64,000 nt of DNA. Source: Polynucleobacter tropicus (lineage in GTDB: Bacteria > Pseudomonadota > Gammaproteobacteria > Burkholderiales > Burkholderiaceae). Numbering within the stretch: position 1 is the first letter of the stretch; every line of letters starts with the position of its first letter. A program made the translations under genes and the position numbers. This document shows, piece after piece, positions 27,626-38,786 of this stretch. The stretch is from the NCBI RefSeq assembly GCF_013307225.1, contig NZ_CP028942.1, forward strand, positions 1,054,001 through 1,118,000. Direction: 5' to 3'. The notes below the pieces were generated by a model, which did not search any database, was not told where the DNA came from, and saw only the letters and a list, made by a program, of their open reading frames with translations.

Positions 27626-29613
27626 TAAATATCCGCCTCAACTTCATTGCCGCGCTCTTCAAGCCAATCGCGACGCGCACCAGACTCTGATTTACCCATC
27701 AACATATCCATGGTTTTAAATGTTTCGTCTTCCGTCCAGGAACCTAGAGTTACTGGCAGTAAACGACGTGTATCGGGATTCAATGTGGTATCCCATAATT
27801 GCTCGGCACTCATCTCGCCCAATCCTTTAAAGCGAGAGATTTGCCATGCTGTTTCCTTAACCCCTTCTTTACGCAATTTATCTTCAATTGCTTGAAGTTC
27901 GTTGGCATCTAAGGCATAAATTTTTTGCGCCGGCTTCTTACCTCTTGCAGGTGCATCAACCCTAAACAATGGCGGTCTAGAAATGTGCACATGACCTAAA
28001 TCGATTAACTTGGGGAAGTGCTTATAAAACAATGTCAGTAGCAATACCTGAATATGCGCGCCATCTACGTCCGCATCAGACAAGATGCAAATCTTCCCAT
28101 AACGTAGATTGGATAGATCAGGATCATCATTAGGGCCATGAGGATCTACTCCAATAGCAACTGCGATATCGTGGACTTCATTATTAGCAAATAAACGATC
28201 GCGCTCTGCTTCCCAAGTATTTAATACCTTGCCGCGCAAAGGCAAGATCGCCTGATATTCCTTATTGCGACCCATCTTGGCAGAACCGCCCGCAGAATCA
28301 CCCTCTACCAGGAAGATTTCATTTTGAGCAATATCCTCACTCTCGCAATCCGTTAGCTTGCCAGGCAAAACCGCTACGCCAGAGGACTTTTTCTTCTCTA
28401 CCTTTTGGCCTGCACGAGTACGAGCTTGAGCTTGCTTAATAACCAGGTCTGCTAGTTTGCGACCATAGTCAACATGCTGGTTTAGCCAAAGCTCTAGTGC
28501 GGATTTAGCATAGCCTGAAACCAAGCGGACCGCATCACGAGAATTTAGACGCTCTTTAATCTGACCTTGAAATTGTGGATCTAATACTTTGGCAGACAAA
28601 ATAAATGAGGCGCGTGCAAATACATCCTCAGGCATCAGCTTCACGCCCTTCGGTTGCAATGCATGCATTTCAATAAAACCTTTTACCGCATTGAACAATC
28701 CTTCGCGCAGGCCACTTTCATGAGTACCTCCTGCAGGCGTGGGAATTAAGTTCACATAACTCTCGCGCACTGGTGCGCCATCTTCGGTCCAGCAGACCAC
28801 CCAAGCAGCGCCCTCACCTTCGGCGAAAGAATCATCATCGCCAGCGCCTGTCGCATATTGCTCGCCTTCAAATGGTGGAATAACCTCAGGTCCATGACCG
28901 GCTTGAGCCATCGCTTCATTAAGATAGCCGCGCAAGCCTTGTGCGTATTGCCATGATTGGCTTTCACCTGACTTTTCTTGGATAAGGGTGACCTTAACAC
29001 CAGGCAATAGGACTGCTTTGGATCTCAGTAAACGCACCAACTCAGCCATTGGTATCGCAGCGCTATCAAAGTATTTTCCATCGGGCCAAGCACGCACACG
29101 CGTACCGTGAGACTTGTCATCTTTTGAAGCGGGCTTGGATTTAAGTTTTTCAATCACTTTGCCATCAGCAAAAGTGAGAGTGGAAACTTGACCATCACGC
29201 CATACTGTGACTTCAAGGCGTTTTGATAATGCATTTGTTACAGAAACGCCAACACCATGCAAGCCACCTGAGAATGCATAGGCACCGCCTGTACCTTTTT
29301 CAAATTTACCGCCGGCATGCAACTGAGTAAATACGATTTCAACTACTGGTAATTTTTCAGTAGGATGCATTCCCACCGGAATTCCGCGACCATCATCCTC
29401 GACGCTCACACTGCCATCGGTGTGCATAGTCACAATAATTTGCTTGCCATAACCACCTAAGGCTTCATCAGAAGCGTTATCCAAAACCTCTTGAATGATG
29501 TGTAGGGGGTTATCGGTTCGGGTGTACATTCCAGGCCGCTGACGGACTGGCTCCAGTCCTTTGAGGACCTGAATCGACGATTCGCTGTATTCGGAAATTT
29601 TACGGGTAGCCAT
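27625..29613 (-). CDS. parE: DNA topoisomerase IV subunit B
   Basis: ATPase subunit of topoisomerase IV. GHKL ATP site near the N-terminus ([38 protein letters not shown]); Toprim domain with [13 protein letters not shown] and DADVDGAHI. Length is 662 aa from the ATG at 29613, where the conserved sequence begins; an in-frame upstream start at 29682 would add 23 residues without family character. parC follows with a one-base overlap. The CaiB-type gene diverges from it within 80 bases. Confidence 0.94.
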   Translation of the reverse strand: MATRKISEYSESSIQVLKGLEPVRQRPGMYTRTDNPLHIIQEVLDNASDEALGGYGKQIIVTMHTDGSVSVEDDGRGIPVGMHPTEKLPVVEIVFTQLHAGGKFEKGTGGAYAFSGGLHGVGVSVTNALSKRLEVTVWRDGQVSTLTFADGKVIEKLKSKPASKDDKSHGTRVRAWPDGKYFDSAAIPMAELVRLLRSKAVLLPGVKVTLIQEKSGESQSWQYAQGLRGYLNEAMAQAGHGPEVIPPFEGEQYATGAGDDDSFAEGEGAAWVVCWTEDGAPVRESYVNLIPTPAGGTHESGLREGLFNAVKGFIEMHALQPKGVKLMPEDVFARASFILSAKVLDPQFQGQIKERLNSRDAVRLVSGYAKSALELWLNQHVDYGRKLADLVIKQAQARTRAGQKVEKKKSSGVAVLPGKLTDCESEDIAQNEIFLVEGDSAGGSAKMGRNKEYQAILPLRGKVLNTWEAERDRLFANNEVHDIAVAIGVDPHGPNDDPDLSNLRYGKICILSDADVDGAHIQVLLLTLFYKHFPKLIDLGHVHISRPPLFRVDAPARGKKPAQKIYALDANELQAIEDKLRKEGVKETAWQISRFKGLGEMSAEQLWDTTLNPDTRRLLPVTLGSWTEDETFKTMDMLMGKSESGARRDWLEERGNEVEADI

Positions 29614-29690
29614 GCGCCAAAATTGTAGCCATGTCTGGGAAGGGGTCGGACTTTTCTGATATTCCCCTGCTATCCATGCCAAAATTAGGC

Positions 29691-30911
29691 ATGGGAGCCT
29701 TAAGTCATATTCGCGTTTTAGACCTCAGCCGCGTGCTTGCAGGTCCTTGGTGCGCCCAGAATCTTGCTGATCTGGGTGCAGATGTCATCAAAGTGGAGCG
29801 TCCTGGGGCTGGGGACGACACTCGGCACTGGGGCCCTCCCTTTGCCAAAGACCCAAAAGGCCGAGATACAGAAGAATCTGCCTATTTTATTTGCATCAAT
29901 CGCAACAAGCGTTCGATTACCGTTGATATCAGCAAACAAGAGGGCCAAGACATCATTCGTCAATTGGCCGCCGAATCAGATGTAGTGATTGAAAACTACA
30001 AAGTTGGCGATCTCGCGAAATACGGCTTAGATTATGAAAGTCTTGCAAAGATCAAGCCTGACTTGATCTATTGCTCTATTACTGGATTTGGGCAAACAGG
30101 TCCTTATGCTCATCGCCCTGGATATGACTTCATTATTCAAGGCATGGGTGGCTTTATGAGCGTGACTGGCGAAGCAGAAGATGTTGAAGGTGCTAGCCCA
30201 CAAAAATCTGGTGTAGCGATTGCTGATATTTTTACTGGCATGTACGCCACTACTGCAATATTGGCTGCTGTAGTGCATCGCGACCAAACCGGCGAAGGTC
30301 AATACATTGATATGTCCTTGCTTGATACACAAGTTGCTGTCATGGCTAATGTCTCTAGCGCCTACCTTACATCTGGTGAGATCCCGCGTCGCTGGGGCAA
30401 TGCCTCCCCCATTATTGTTCCTTATCAAACTTTTCCAACCTCGGATGGCTGGATGATTGTTGGCGCTGGCAATGATGGTCAGTTTCGCCACTTTGTGACC
30501 GCTGGTGGTGAAGCCCATTTAGCAGATAACCCCCTATATCTCACCAACCCTGATCGAGTTTTACGTCGCAAACAACTCGTACCCTTGCTTGAAGCAATGA
30601 CACGCAAGAAAACAAAGGGGGAGTGGATTGCGCTTTTAGAAGCGGCAAATGTACCCTGCGGCCCCATCAATAATTTCAAAGAAGTCTTTGAAAACGAACA
30701 GGTCATTGCTAGAAAAGTACAGATTGATGTTCCGCACCCAACAGTTGGAAGTATGAAACTCGTAGCAAGTCCTATGAAGCTTTCTAAAACACCAGTAGAA
30801 GTTCGGATGGCGCCACCCACTCTTGGGCAACATACCAATGAAGTTTTACATGAGCGCCTTCAACTAGATGATGCTTCGATTGCTCAATTAAAAGAAAGGG
30901 GAATTATTTAA
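29691..30911 (+). CDS. CaiB/BaiF family CoA-transferase
   Basis: Family III CoA-transferase of 406 aa. LSHIRVLDLSRVLAGPWCAQNLADLGADVIKVE is the typical N-terminal fold start (position ~3 on); the catalytic Asp is in VAIADIFTGMYA, and GQTGPYAHRPGYD and EVFENEQVIAR are family segments. It moves CoA between carboxylic acids. The start at 29691 leaves room for the parE promoter; in-frame ATGs at 29631 and 29676 would add residues with no family match. The next gene, an MFS carrier, begins at its stop codon, so acid uptake and activation may be coupled. Substrate unknown. Confidence 0.88.
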   Translation: MGALSHIRVLDLSRVLAGPWCAQNLADLGADVIKVERPGAGDDTRHWGPPFAKDPKGRDTEESAYFICINRNKRSITVDISKQEGQDIIRQLAAESDVVIENYKVGDLAKYGLDYESLAKIKPDLIYCSITGFGQTGPYAHRPGYDFIIQGMGGFMSVTGEAEDVEGASPQKSGVAIADIFTGMYATTAILAAVVHRDQTGEGQYIDMSLLDTQVAVMANVSSAYLTSGEIPRRWGNASPIIVPYQTFPTSDGWMIVGAGNDGQFRHFVTAGGEAHLADNPLYLTNPDRVLRRKQLVPLLEAMTRKKTKGEWIALLEAANVPCGPINNFKEVFENEQVIARKVQIDVPHPTVGSMKLVASPMKLSKTPVEVRMAPPTLGQHTNEVLHERLQLDDASIAQLKERGII

Positions 30912-32140
30912 TGAGCGCAAGTCCTAAAACATCACTAACCATGACTCAAGTCCTCATCTTCGGAGGATTTATGGTGACGATGTCTATGGGCATACGTCAT
31001 GGCTTTGGCTTATTTAACCTGCCAATCACCATGGCCAATGGCTGGGGTCGAGAAACCTTTGCATTGACGATTGCACTGCAAAATCTGATCTGGGGCGCAG
31101 TTCAGCCGGTTACAGGCGCACTGGCTGATCGATTTGGCGCCTTCAAAATCATGGTTCTCGGTGGAGCACTTTACGCCTTAGGCTTAGTTGGCATGGCGAT
31201 TTCGACAGATGCGCTTAATTTCACTATCGCAGGTGGATTATTAATTGGCCTCGCACAAACTGCTACCACCTACAGCGTGGTCTATGGCATCTTAGGTCGA
31301 AATGTCCCCGCAGATAAACGTGTTTGGGCAATGGGTATCGCTGCAGCTGCTGGATCCTTTGGACAATTCTTAATGATTCCTGCTGAGCAAGGTCTATTAA
31401 GCGCATTTGGTGCCCAAGACGCTCTACTGATATTGGCATTGATGGCTAGCTTAATGATTCCCACTGCTTTTTTATTGCGTGAGAAAAATTTTGCGCATCA
31501 AAATAGCCATGGCGAACAAACCATCAAAGAAGCGCTTAAAGAAGCAATTGGTAATCCTAGTTTTCGTTTGCTTACCTTAGGGTATTTTGTTTGTGGCTTT
31601 CAGGTGGTGTTTATTGCTGTTCACCTTGCCCCCTACCTTAAAGATCTCTCATCCATTTATCCAGCAGTTGGTGCACCTGCGGTGGCGACAACTGCCCTAG
31701 CCCTCATTGGCCTATTTAATATCTTTGGCACCTATAGCGCTGGCATCCTAGGGCAACGACTTCCTAAGCGTTATTTACTATCAAGTATTTATTTAGGCCG
31801 CTCGATTGCTATTGCCGGGTTCTTATTGTTACCGCTGAGCCCCATGACCACATATGTGTTTGCCGCAATTATGGGATTTTTGTGGCTATCTACCATTCCG
31901 CTAACCAATGGCATCGTGGCGCAGATTTTTGGGGTGAAGTACCTCACCATGCTTTCTGGTTTGGTATTTTTCTCGCACCAACTTGGCAGCTTCTGCGGGG
32001 CATTCTTAGGCGGCTATTTATTCGATCGCACTGGATCCTATGTCATCGTTTGGCAACTCGCAATTGGATTAGGAGTATTTGCGTTCTTGGTTAACCTGCC
32101 CGTTAAAGAGCGCGCTATTCATCGAGTTGCAAATGCATAA
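30911..32140 (+). CDS. MFS transporter (monocarboxylate/oxalate-formate type)
   Basis: 409 aa with about 12 membrane segments. MSMGIRHGFGLFNLPI at the start and the GALADRFGAFKIMVLGG loop between segments 2 and 3 are MFS features. The sequence character resembles the oxalate:formate antiporter/monocarboxylate group found beside CaiB enzymes. The start codon overlaps the CoA-transferase stop by one base. A cytosolic central loop of ~25 residues separates the halves. Its C-terminal end overlaps a 50-codon reading frame. Confidence 0.85.
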   Translation: MSASPKTSLTMTQVLIFGGFMVTMSMGIRHGFGLFNLPITMANGWGRETFALTIALQNLIWGAVQPVTGALADRFGAFKIMVLGGALYALGLVGMAISTDALNFTIAGGLLIGLAQTATTYSVVYGILGRNVPADKRVWAMGIAAAAGSFGQFLMIPAEQGLLSAFGAQDALLILALMASLMIPTAFLLREKNFAHQNSHGEQTIKEALKEAIGNPSFRLLTLGYFVCGFQVVFIAVHLAPYLKDLSSIYPAVGAPAVATTALALIGLFNIFGTYSAGILGQRLPKRYLLSSIYLGRSIAIAGFLLLPLSPMTTYVFAAIMGFLWLSTIPLTNGIVAQIFGVKYLTMLSGLVFFSHQLGSFCGAFLGGYLFDRTGSYVIVWQLAIGLGVFAFLVNLPVKERAIHRVANA

Positions 32141-32285
32141 GACGTCAAATCGCAATGCCTCCTTTTGGAAAATCATTGCGTATGGTTTTGCAATCTTTAT
32201 ATTGTTGATGGTATTTTCTGCTTACTATGCCCCTGAAATGATGATGTCGATCACCAATCAAGTTTGGGCACTTTGTGGCTGGTAA
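32133..32285 (+). CDS. Small single-span membrane protein (50 aa), possible
   Basis: ATG at 32133 lies inside the MFS stop region (8-base overlap), so translation could be coupled. The product has a basic N-terminus (MHKTSNRNASFWK), one hydrophobic span (about residues 13-31) and a short tail ending in W-A-L-C-G-W. No family recognised. The frame fits with the MFS operon, but codon evidence is thin and a chance ORF is possible. Confidence 0.4.
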   Translation: MHKTSNRNASFWKIIAYGFAIFILLMVFSAYYAPEMMMSITNQVWALCGW

Positions 32286-32359
32286 TAGCCAATGAAGATC
32301 ACTTTTATCGGTTAGCATCTCAACTTCATTCCCTAGCATACTTTTTTACAAGCATGCAT

Positions 32360-32434
32360 CTCGCCGTAGCACAATGGATAGTGCACATGCCTCCTAAGCG
32401 TGGGATACAGGTTCGATTCCTGTCGGCGGGACCA
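32360..32434 (+). tRNA. tRNA-Arg (anticodon CCT)
   Basis: Full cloverleaf. Acceptor CTCGCCG pairs with CGGCGGG with one T-G pair, D stem GCAC/GTGC, anticodon loop CTCCTAA between CATGC and GCGTG, T arm ACAGG-TTCGATT-CCTGT, discriminator A and encoded CCA. It decodes AGG. Acceptor position 1 is C, paired to G72, where most tRNAs have G. Confidence 0.92.
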
Positions 32435-32449
32435 CAAAATTGTCAGAAC

Positions 32450-32472
32450 TTATCCACAGGCTATGTGGATAA
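32450..32472. promoter_or_regulatory. Inverted pair of consensus DnaA boxes
   Basis: TTATCCACA (32450-32458) and, five bases on, TGTGGATAA (32464-32472) are each a perfect 9/9 DnaA box, in opposite orientation. They lie just after tRNA-Arg in a ~225-base gap with no gene. They could also fold as a 9-bp hairpin, but no T-tract follows. A DnaA-binding or titration site is the more interesting reading. No dnaA, dnaN or AT-rich unwinding region is nearby, so this is probably not the origin itself. Confidence 0.5.
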
Positions 32473-32560
32473 ATCCATAAAAGTTTTCGTAAGTCGAGGA
32501 TTTGTATAGAGTGACCTAACTTGCTTAATTTGTGTGCAGAAGTTTCTTGTAGCAAAATTA

Positions 32561-32581
32561 AATATCTTTATTAAAGATATT
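32561..32581. promoter_or_regulatory. AATATCTTT-ATT-AAAGATATT inverted repeat upstream of Nudix gene
   Basis: Perfect 9-3-9 inverted repeat, 80 bases upstream of the Nudix start, in AT-rich DNA. It may be an operator. No regulator is evident nearby. Confidence 0.35.
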
Positions 32582-32660
32582 GATAACTTCTAATATTATT
32601 TGTGGTAATACAGCCTTAAAAACCCACTTTATTTTGTGAAGCTCCCTTACACTAAGCCGC

Positions 32661-33494
32661 ATGTCAGCCCTGTCCACCAGCACCATCGCAGCCCTTGAGG
32701 AGATGCTTCAAAATACCGCAAGACCAGTTCCTGCGGATTTCATGCCTATTTATTTTTCTCGGGACAATCAAGAAGGTCTACTGATTGGGCACCTCAATCC
32801 TGATTTCATTCCGCACCTGCAGGAATTATTTAAAAAACAATCCATACCTTTAGCTAGAATGTCACATGATCGCCTATCCATTCAATTGGGGCGACCAAAA
32901 GAATTATCAGCAACGCTAAGCCTCTTAGCGAATCACATGCGCCAAGGTGGTTTTATTCCTGGATGGCGTAATGAAGAATTTGCATGGGTTGATCAGAATG
33001 GCCACAAATACTTTCGCTTAGAGCGAGCTGCATTTCGTACATTTGGCTTTCGCAGCATGGCTACGCACATCAACGGTTACACAAAAGCTGACACTATTTG
33101 GTTGGGACGCAGAAGTGAAAACAAGCCAACAGATCCAGGCAAATTAGATAACCTCGCCGCCGGCGGAATTAGTGCAGATGAAACTCCCTGGGTCAATGCG
33201 CGTCGCGAGCTATGGGAGGAAGCTGGCGTTCCAGAACAAATTTCTGATGACATCGAGCCTATTGGAAGAATTCATATGCGTCGTATCGCTAATGAACGAG
33301 GCTTTCATGATGAACAACTGTTCATTTACGACCTAGAACTTCCTAAGCACTTTATTCCAACCAACCATGACGGTGAAGTTAGCGGCTTTATTGAGGTTTC
33401 TTACCCTGAAGCCGCTGCCCGTATTTTGGCCGATGAGTTCACCAGCGATGCCGCCTTTGTCACGGCAGACTTCATTTTGCGACGCAATAAGTAA
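32661..33494 (+). CDS. Nudix hydrolase with DUF4743 domain (thiamine-damage type)
   Basis: 277 aa. The first ~130 residues resemble the DUF4743 domain that precedes the Nudix fold in the N-terminal half of yeast thiamine pyrophosphokinase Tnr3. The Nudix box GGISADE...RRELWEEAGV at residues 168-190 fits GX5EX7REUXEEXGU exactly. Related plant and yeast proteins dephosphorylate oxidised, damaged forms of thiamine diphosphate. Position about 80 bases before the TPP riboswitch and thi operon supports the same role here, though no kinase domain is attached. The function is inferred from family and neighbours. Confidence 0.82.
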   Translation: MSALSTSTIAALEEMLQNTARPVPADFMPIYFSRDNQEGLLIGHLNPDFIPHLQELFKKQSIPLARMSHDRLSIQLGRPKELSATLSLLANHMRQGGFIPGWRNEEFAWVDQNGHKYFRLERAAFRTFGFRSMATHINGYTKADTIWLGRRSENKPTDPGKLDNLAAGGISADETPWVNARRELWEEAGVPEQISDDIEPIGRIHMRRIANERGFHDEQLFIYDLELPKHFIPTNHDGEVSGFIEVSYPEAAARILADEFTSDAAFVTADFILRRNK

Positions 33495-33574
33495 GTCTGG
33501 CAGCCTCGATACAGGCAATTGACGCGCGTCATGAGCGCAGCCACCTTTTCGTGGTTAAATCTAGTCTAAGGATG

Positions 33575-33665
33575 AAACAGGGGTGCCCTTAAAAGCAGAT
33601 TTTGCTCTGAGGCGCTGAGAGAGACCCTAAAACCCGATCCAGGTAATGCTGGCGTGGGGAGTTAC
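33575..33665 (+). ncRNA. TPP riboswitch (THI element)
   Basis: Conserved blocks in order: AGGGGTGCCC, GCTGAGAGAGACCC, ACCCGATCCAGGTAATGCTGGCGTGGGGA. These are the P2-P4 and pyrimidine-sensor signature of thiamine diphosphate riboswitches. It ends about 50 bases before thiC and presumably lowers expression of thiC-thiO-thiS-thiG-thiE when TPP is plentiful. Confidence 0.95.
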
Positions 33666-33688
33666 ATCAGACCGACACACCCGGTTTC

Positions 33689-35639
<1,951 letters not shown>

Positions 35640-35649
35640 GCATCTGTAA

Positions 35650-36789
35650 ATGAGCGGCACTTCCTTCGCACATAAACACTTTGCCATTGTTGGCGCTGGC
35701 CTGATGGGTCGGCTGCTGGCATTCGCATTGGCAAAACGTGGGGCTAAGGTTGACTTATTTGACCGTGGCGATGCTAGCGCAAACAATTCTGCAGCAAGAG
35801 TGGCAGCCGCGATGCTAGCCCCTCTTGCAGAATCCGCAATTACGGAAGATTCGGTTATACAGATGGGTATCTATAGCCTTCCTCATTGGAAGACATTGAT
35901 CGAAGAGCTCTCTTCGCCTGTATTTTTCCAGCAAGATGGCACATTAATCCTCTGGCATCGGCAAGATGCCGCTGATGCAGAACGCTTTACCAATCATCTG
36001 GATAAAAATTGTCTGCACAATAGTCAACTCAATCCGCCTAAGCGATTGAACGAACAGCAATTACGCAACCTTGAACCTGGCGTTGCCGATCGATTTACTC
36101 AAGGCCTATACCTTCCTAATGAGGGTCAATTGGATAACCGACAGCTGTTAGATGCCTTACTGGTTGAGCTAAACATATTTGGCGTGCAATGCCATTGGAA
36201 TACCGAAGTCAATCCAGATACATTACGAAATGACTCTGCATATCAATGCGTCATTGATTGTCGCGGTAATGGGGCAAAAGATGCCTGGTCTTCCAATGAA
36301 AATACTCTGCGCGGCGTGCGTGGTGAGGTTATCCGCTTGCATGCCCCAGAAGTGAAGCTAAGTAGGCCTACTCGCCTAATACATCCTCGCTACCCTATCT
36401 ATATTGCCCCTAAAGAAGATGATGTATATGTGGTTGGTGCTACGGAAATTGAATCCGAAGACTTATCACAGATGAGCGTTCGCTCAGCCATGGAATTACT
36501 TAGCGCCGTGTACACAGTACACAGTGGATTTGCGGAAGCTCGTATCCTAGAGATGGCAACCCAATGCCGCCCAACTCTCAAAAACAATCTTCCTGAAATA
36601 TTGATTAATAGAGAAAAAGGGCTATCTAATTTGATGATGATCAATGGCCTCTATCGTCATGGCTTCATGATTTCTCCTGCGGTGCTAGATGCAACCATGG
36701 AAATACTAGAGAACGGTCAAAGCAATACTGCATTGGAGCTAGGTTTACGCATTAGCAATATCAGCCATGAGGCAAGTGTATGCGCATAA
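35650..36789 (+). CDS. thiO: Glycine oxidase ThiO
   Basis: FAD enzyme that oxidises glycine to dehydroglycine for thiazole synthesis in aerobes. The dinucleotide-binding IVGAGLMGRLLAFALAKRG is at the N-terminus, with DAO-family segments GVRGEVIRL and YRHGFMISPA near the end. 379 aa is normal for ThiO. It is 10 bases after thiC and overlaps thiS by 10 bases. Its presence in place of thiH indicates an oxygen-dependent thiazole route. Confidence 0.92.
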   Translation: MSGTSFAHKHFAIVGAGLMGRLLAFALAKRGAKVDLFDRGDASANNSAARVAAAMLAPLAESAITEDSVIQMGIYSLPHWKTLIEELSSPVFFQQDGTLILWHRQDAADAERFTNHLDKNCLHNSQLNPPKRLNEQQLRNLEPGVADRFTQGLYLPNEGQLDNRQLLDALLVELNIFGVQCHWNTEVNPDTLRNDSAYQCVIDCRGNGAKDAWSSNENTLRGVRGEVIRLHAPEVKLSRPTRLIHPRYPIYIAPKEDDVYVVGATEIESEDLSQMSVRSAMELLSAVYTVHSGFAEARILEMATQCRPTLKNNLPEILINREKGLSNLMMINGLYRHGFMISPAVLDATMEILENGQSNTALELGLRISNISHEASVCA

Positions 36790-36977
36790 TCGTCAACCAA
36801 GTGGAATACGATCTGCCTTCGCACAGCATGATTGCAGATGCTCTCAAGCTTATTAATGCAAAGCCCCCTTTTGCAGTCGCAGTGAACTTGAATTTTGTGC
36901 CCAAATCTCAATACGCACTACATGCATTGAATGAAAACGATCAAATTGAAGTGATTGCCCCAGTTACTGGAGGCTAA
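36780..36977 (+). CDS. thiS: Sulfur carrier protein ThiS
   Basis: 65-residue ubiquitin-fold sulfur carrier. It ends in the required di-glycine (VTGG), which becomes a thiocarboxylate and donates sulfur to the thiazole ring. The start overlaps the thiO stop by 10 bases and thiG follows after 6 bases. The adenylating enzyme ThiF is not in the operon and must be elsewhere or replaced. Confidence 0.95.
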   Translation: MRIIVNQVEYDLPSHSMIADALKLINAKPPFAVAVNLNFVPKSQYALHALNENDQIEVIAPVTGG

Positions 36978-36983
36978 ATATCT

Positions 36984-37802
36984 ATGACAGCACCATTACC
37001 CAACCAACTCAATAGTGCCGATGCCCTAGTCTTATATGGCGAGAGCTTCGCTAGTCGCCTGCTACTGGGTACCTCACGCTATCCATCGCCATTGGTTCTT
37101 GAAAACGCAGTAAAAGCCGCCAATCCTGCGATGATTACGGTTAGCTTGCGCCGCCAAGGCACTAGCACTACAGAAGCGCATAGTGGGTTTTGGGAATTAC
37201 TTAAGAAGATGGCGGTTCCAGTATTACCAAATACTGCTGGTTGTCATAGTCCTCAAGAGGTCATCACAACCGCCCAGATGGCACGAGAAGTTTTTGAAAC
37301 CAACTGGATTAAGTTGGAGCTCATCGGTGATGACTACACTTTGCAACCAGATACTTTGCGTTTAGTACAAACTGCTGAGACCTTAATTAAAGACGGCTTC
37401 AAGGTATTGCCTTACTGCACTGAAGACCTAATTCTGTGCCAACGCCTTGTAGATGCTGGATGTCAAGCGATCATGCCTTGGGCCGCTCCTATTGGTACAG
37501 GACAAGGCCCACTAAACCCCTTCGCAATGAAGCTCTTGCGCGATCGAATCAAAGTTCCCCTCATAGTTGATGCTGGCCTTGGTTTGCCATCGCACGCATG
37601 CACGGTAATGGAGTGGGGATTTGATGCTGTTCTACTGAATACGGCAGTGGCACTTTCTGAAGATCCGGTAGCGATGGCAAAAGCCTTTGCTATGGCCACA
37701 GACGCTGGGCGCAGCGCCTACCTATCTGGTGCTATGAAACCACAAACATCCGCACAGGCCAGCACCCCTCTTGTTGGCACACCCTTTTGGCATCAAAGCT
37801 AA
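36984..37802 (+). CDS. thiG: Thiazole synthase ThiG
   Basis: Condenses deoxyxylulose phosphate, dehydroglycine and ThiS thiocarboxylate into the thiazole phosphate. TIM barrel of 272 aa. The Schiff-base lysine is in [29 protein letters not shown] and [11 protein letters not shown] are family blocks. It lies between thiS and thiE in the operon. The first ~15 residues before [17 protein letters not shown] are non-conserved. Confidence 0.96.
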   Translation: MTAPLPNQLNSADALVLYGESFASRLLLGTSRYPSPLVLENAVKAANPAMITVSLRRQGTSTTEAHSGFWELLKKMAVPVLPNTAGCHSPQEVITTAQMAREVFETNWIKLELIGDDYTLQPDTLRLVQTAETLIKDGFKVLPYCTEDLILCQRLVDAGCQAIMPWAAPIGTGQGPLNPFAMKLLRDRIKVPLIVDAGLGLPSHACTVMEWGFDAVLLNTAVALSEDPVAMAKAFAMATDAGRSAYLSGAMKPQTSAQASTPLVGTPFWHQS

Positions 37803-37820
37803 AAGATTAAGGGAATTGAT

Positions 37821-38747
37821 ATGAGCCTAGTAAGAGATCTCGCCGATCAAATCATTTCAGCGCATCGCAACGATGATTTATGTCTGCCGATTCCACAATA
37901 TTCAATCAGCTCACCGCCACCCAGAATTGATAATGAATTTGCCACAGATCATTACGAACTTGCTGGAGCGCTTGCGGCAATTGAAATGGGCTTTATTGAA
38001 TCTGATGCGCGAACCATTGGTAAAGCTTGGTCACGCATGACGATCCAAGATGGTGGATTTAACCCATTTAAATGGCCTAGCAGACCAGAGCACTTTGATC
38101 TACTGCCATGGACTCGCAATATGAATCCCAAGGCATTTAAAGAATGCCCTAAACGTTTAGGCCTCTATGGCGTAATGCCAGATGCCGATTGGGTAAAGCG
38201 CATGGTGGAAGCAGAAATACCTACTGTTCAATTGCGTTTTAAATCTGAAGATCGATTCAAAATCAGAAAGCAGATTAAGGAAGCGGTTAAAGCTACTGAG
38301 GGTAGTAAGACTTTGCTATTTATTAATGATTATTGGGAAGAAGCCATTGATGCAGAGGCTTATGGTGTTCACCTCGGACAAGAAGATATAGAAGGTGCTG
38401 ATCTCGAGCAAATCAGAGCTGCTGGACTGAGATTGGGCCTTAGCACTCATGGCTATGCTGAAATGGTTTATGCCGATCGCTTTTGTCCAAGCTATATCGC
38501 CATGGGTGCAGTCTTTCCAACGAATCTCAAGAAAATGCCTACCGCACCTCAAGGATTAGGAAGGCTATATCAATATGCAAAACTAATGAGCCATTACCCT
38601 TTAGTGGCGATTGGCGGCATCGATCAAGACAGCATTCATGCGGTTGCTAAGAGTGGCGTTGGATCTATTGCAGTGGTGCGCGCTATTACACAAGCAAAAG
38701 ACCCCAAGGCAGCAGTAAAGCATTTGCAAGATTTGATGCGCGCCTAA
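37821..38747 (+). CDS. thiE: Thiamine phosphate synthase ThiE with N-terminal extension
   Basis: Joins HMP diphosphate and thiazole phosphate to thiamine phosphate. The ThiE barrel occupies about residues 112-308 (VQLRFK, FINDYWEEAID, GVHLGQEDI, LGLSTHGYAE, PLVAIGGI). The preceding ~110 residues contain HYELAGALAAIEMGF and resemble no enzyme domain I recognise. Similar extensions occur in other betaproteobacterial ThiE proteins. It is last in the riboswitch operon and ends at a strong terminator shared with thiD. Confidence 0.92.
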   Translation: MSLVRDLADQIISAHRNDDLCLPIPQYSISSPPPRIDNEFATDHYELAGALAAIEMGFIESDARTIGKAWSRMTIQDGGFNPFKWPSRPEHFDLLPWTRNMNPKAFKECPKRLGLYGVMPDADWVKRMVEAEIPTVQLRFKSEDRFKIRKQIKEAVKATEGSKTLLFINDYWEEAIDAEAYGVHLGQEDIEGADLEQIRAAGLRLGLSTHGYAEMVYADRFCPSYIAMGAVFPTNLKKMPTAPQGLGRLYQYAKLMSHYPLVAIGGIDQDSIHAVAKSGVGSIAVVRAITQAKDPKAAVKHLQDLMRA

Positions 38748-38786
38748 TCTATCAGCGATTACGCTACTGATAGATTATCTTTTTTC
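38746..38786. terminator. Terminator between thiE and thiD
   Basis: AATCTATCAG pairs perfectly with CTGATAGATT, followed by ATCTTTTTTC. It terminates thiE. On the minus strand it probably also acts on thiD, though that side lacks a clean T-run. Confidence 0.8.

Noticed and set aside
30027..30518. 163-codon minus-strand ORF inside the CaiB-type gene
   Set aside because: Antisense to a conserved enzyme and without recognisable domain or ribosome site.
32450..32472. DnaA-box pair as a rho-independent terminator of tRNA-Arg
   Set aside because: The stem is good but no T-run follows in either direction.
32264..32509. Plus-strand ORF running through tRNA-Arg
   Set aside because: It would translate the tRNA gene and the DnaA boxes; the tRNA is clear.
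32360..32660. tRNA-Arg as an integration site of a mobile island
   Set aside because: No integrase, no repeat of the tRNA 3' end and no foreign-looking genes downstream.
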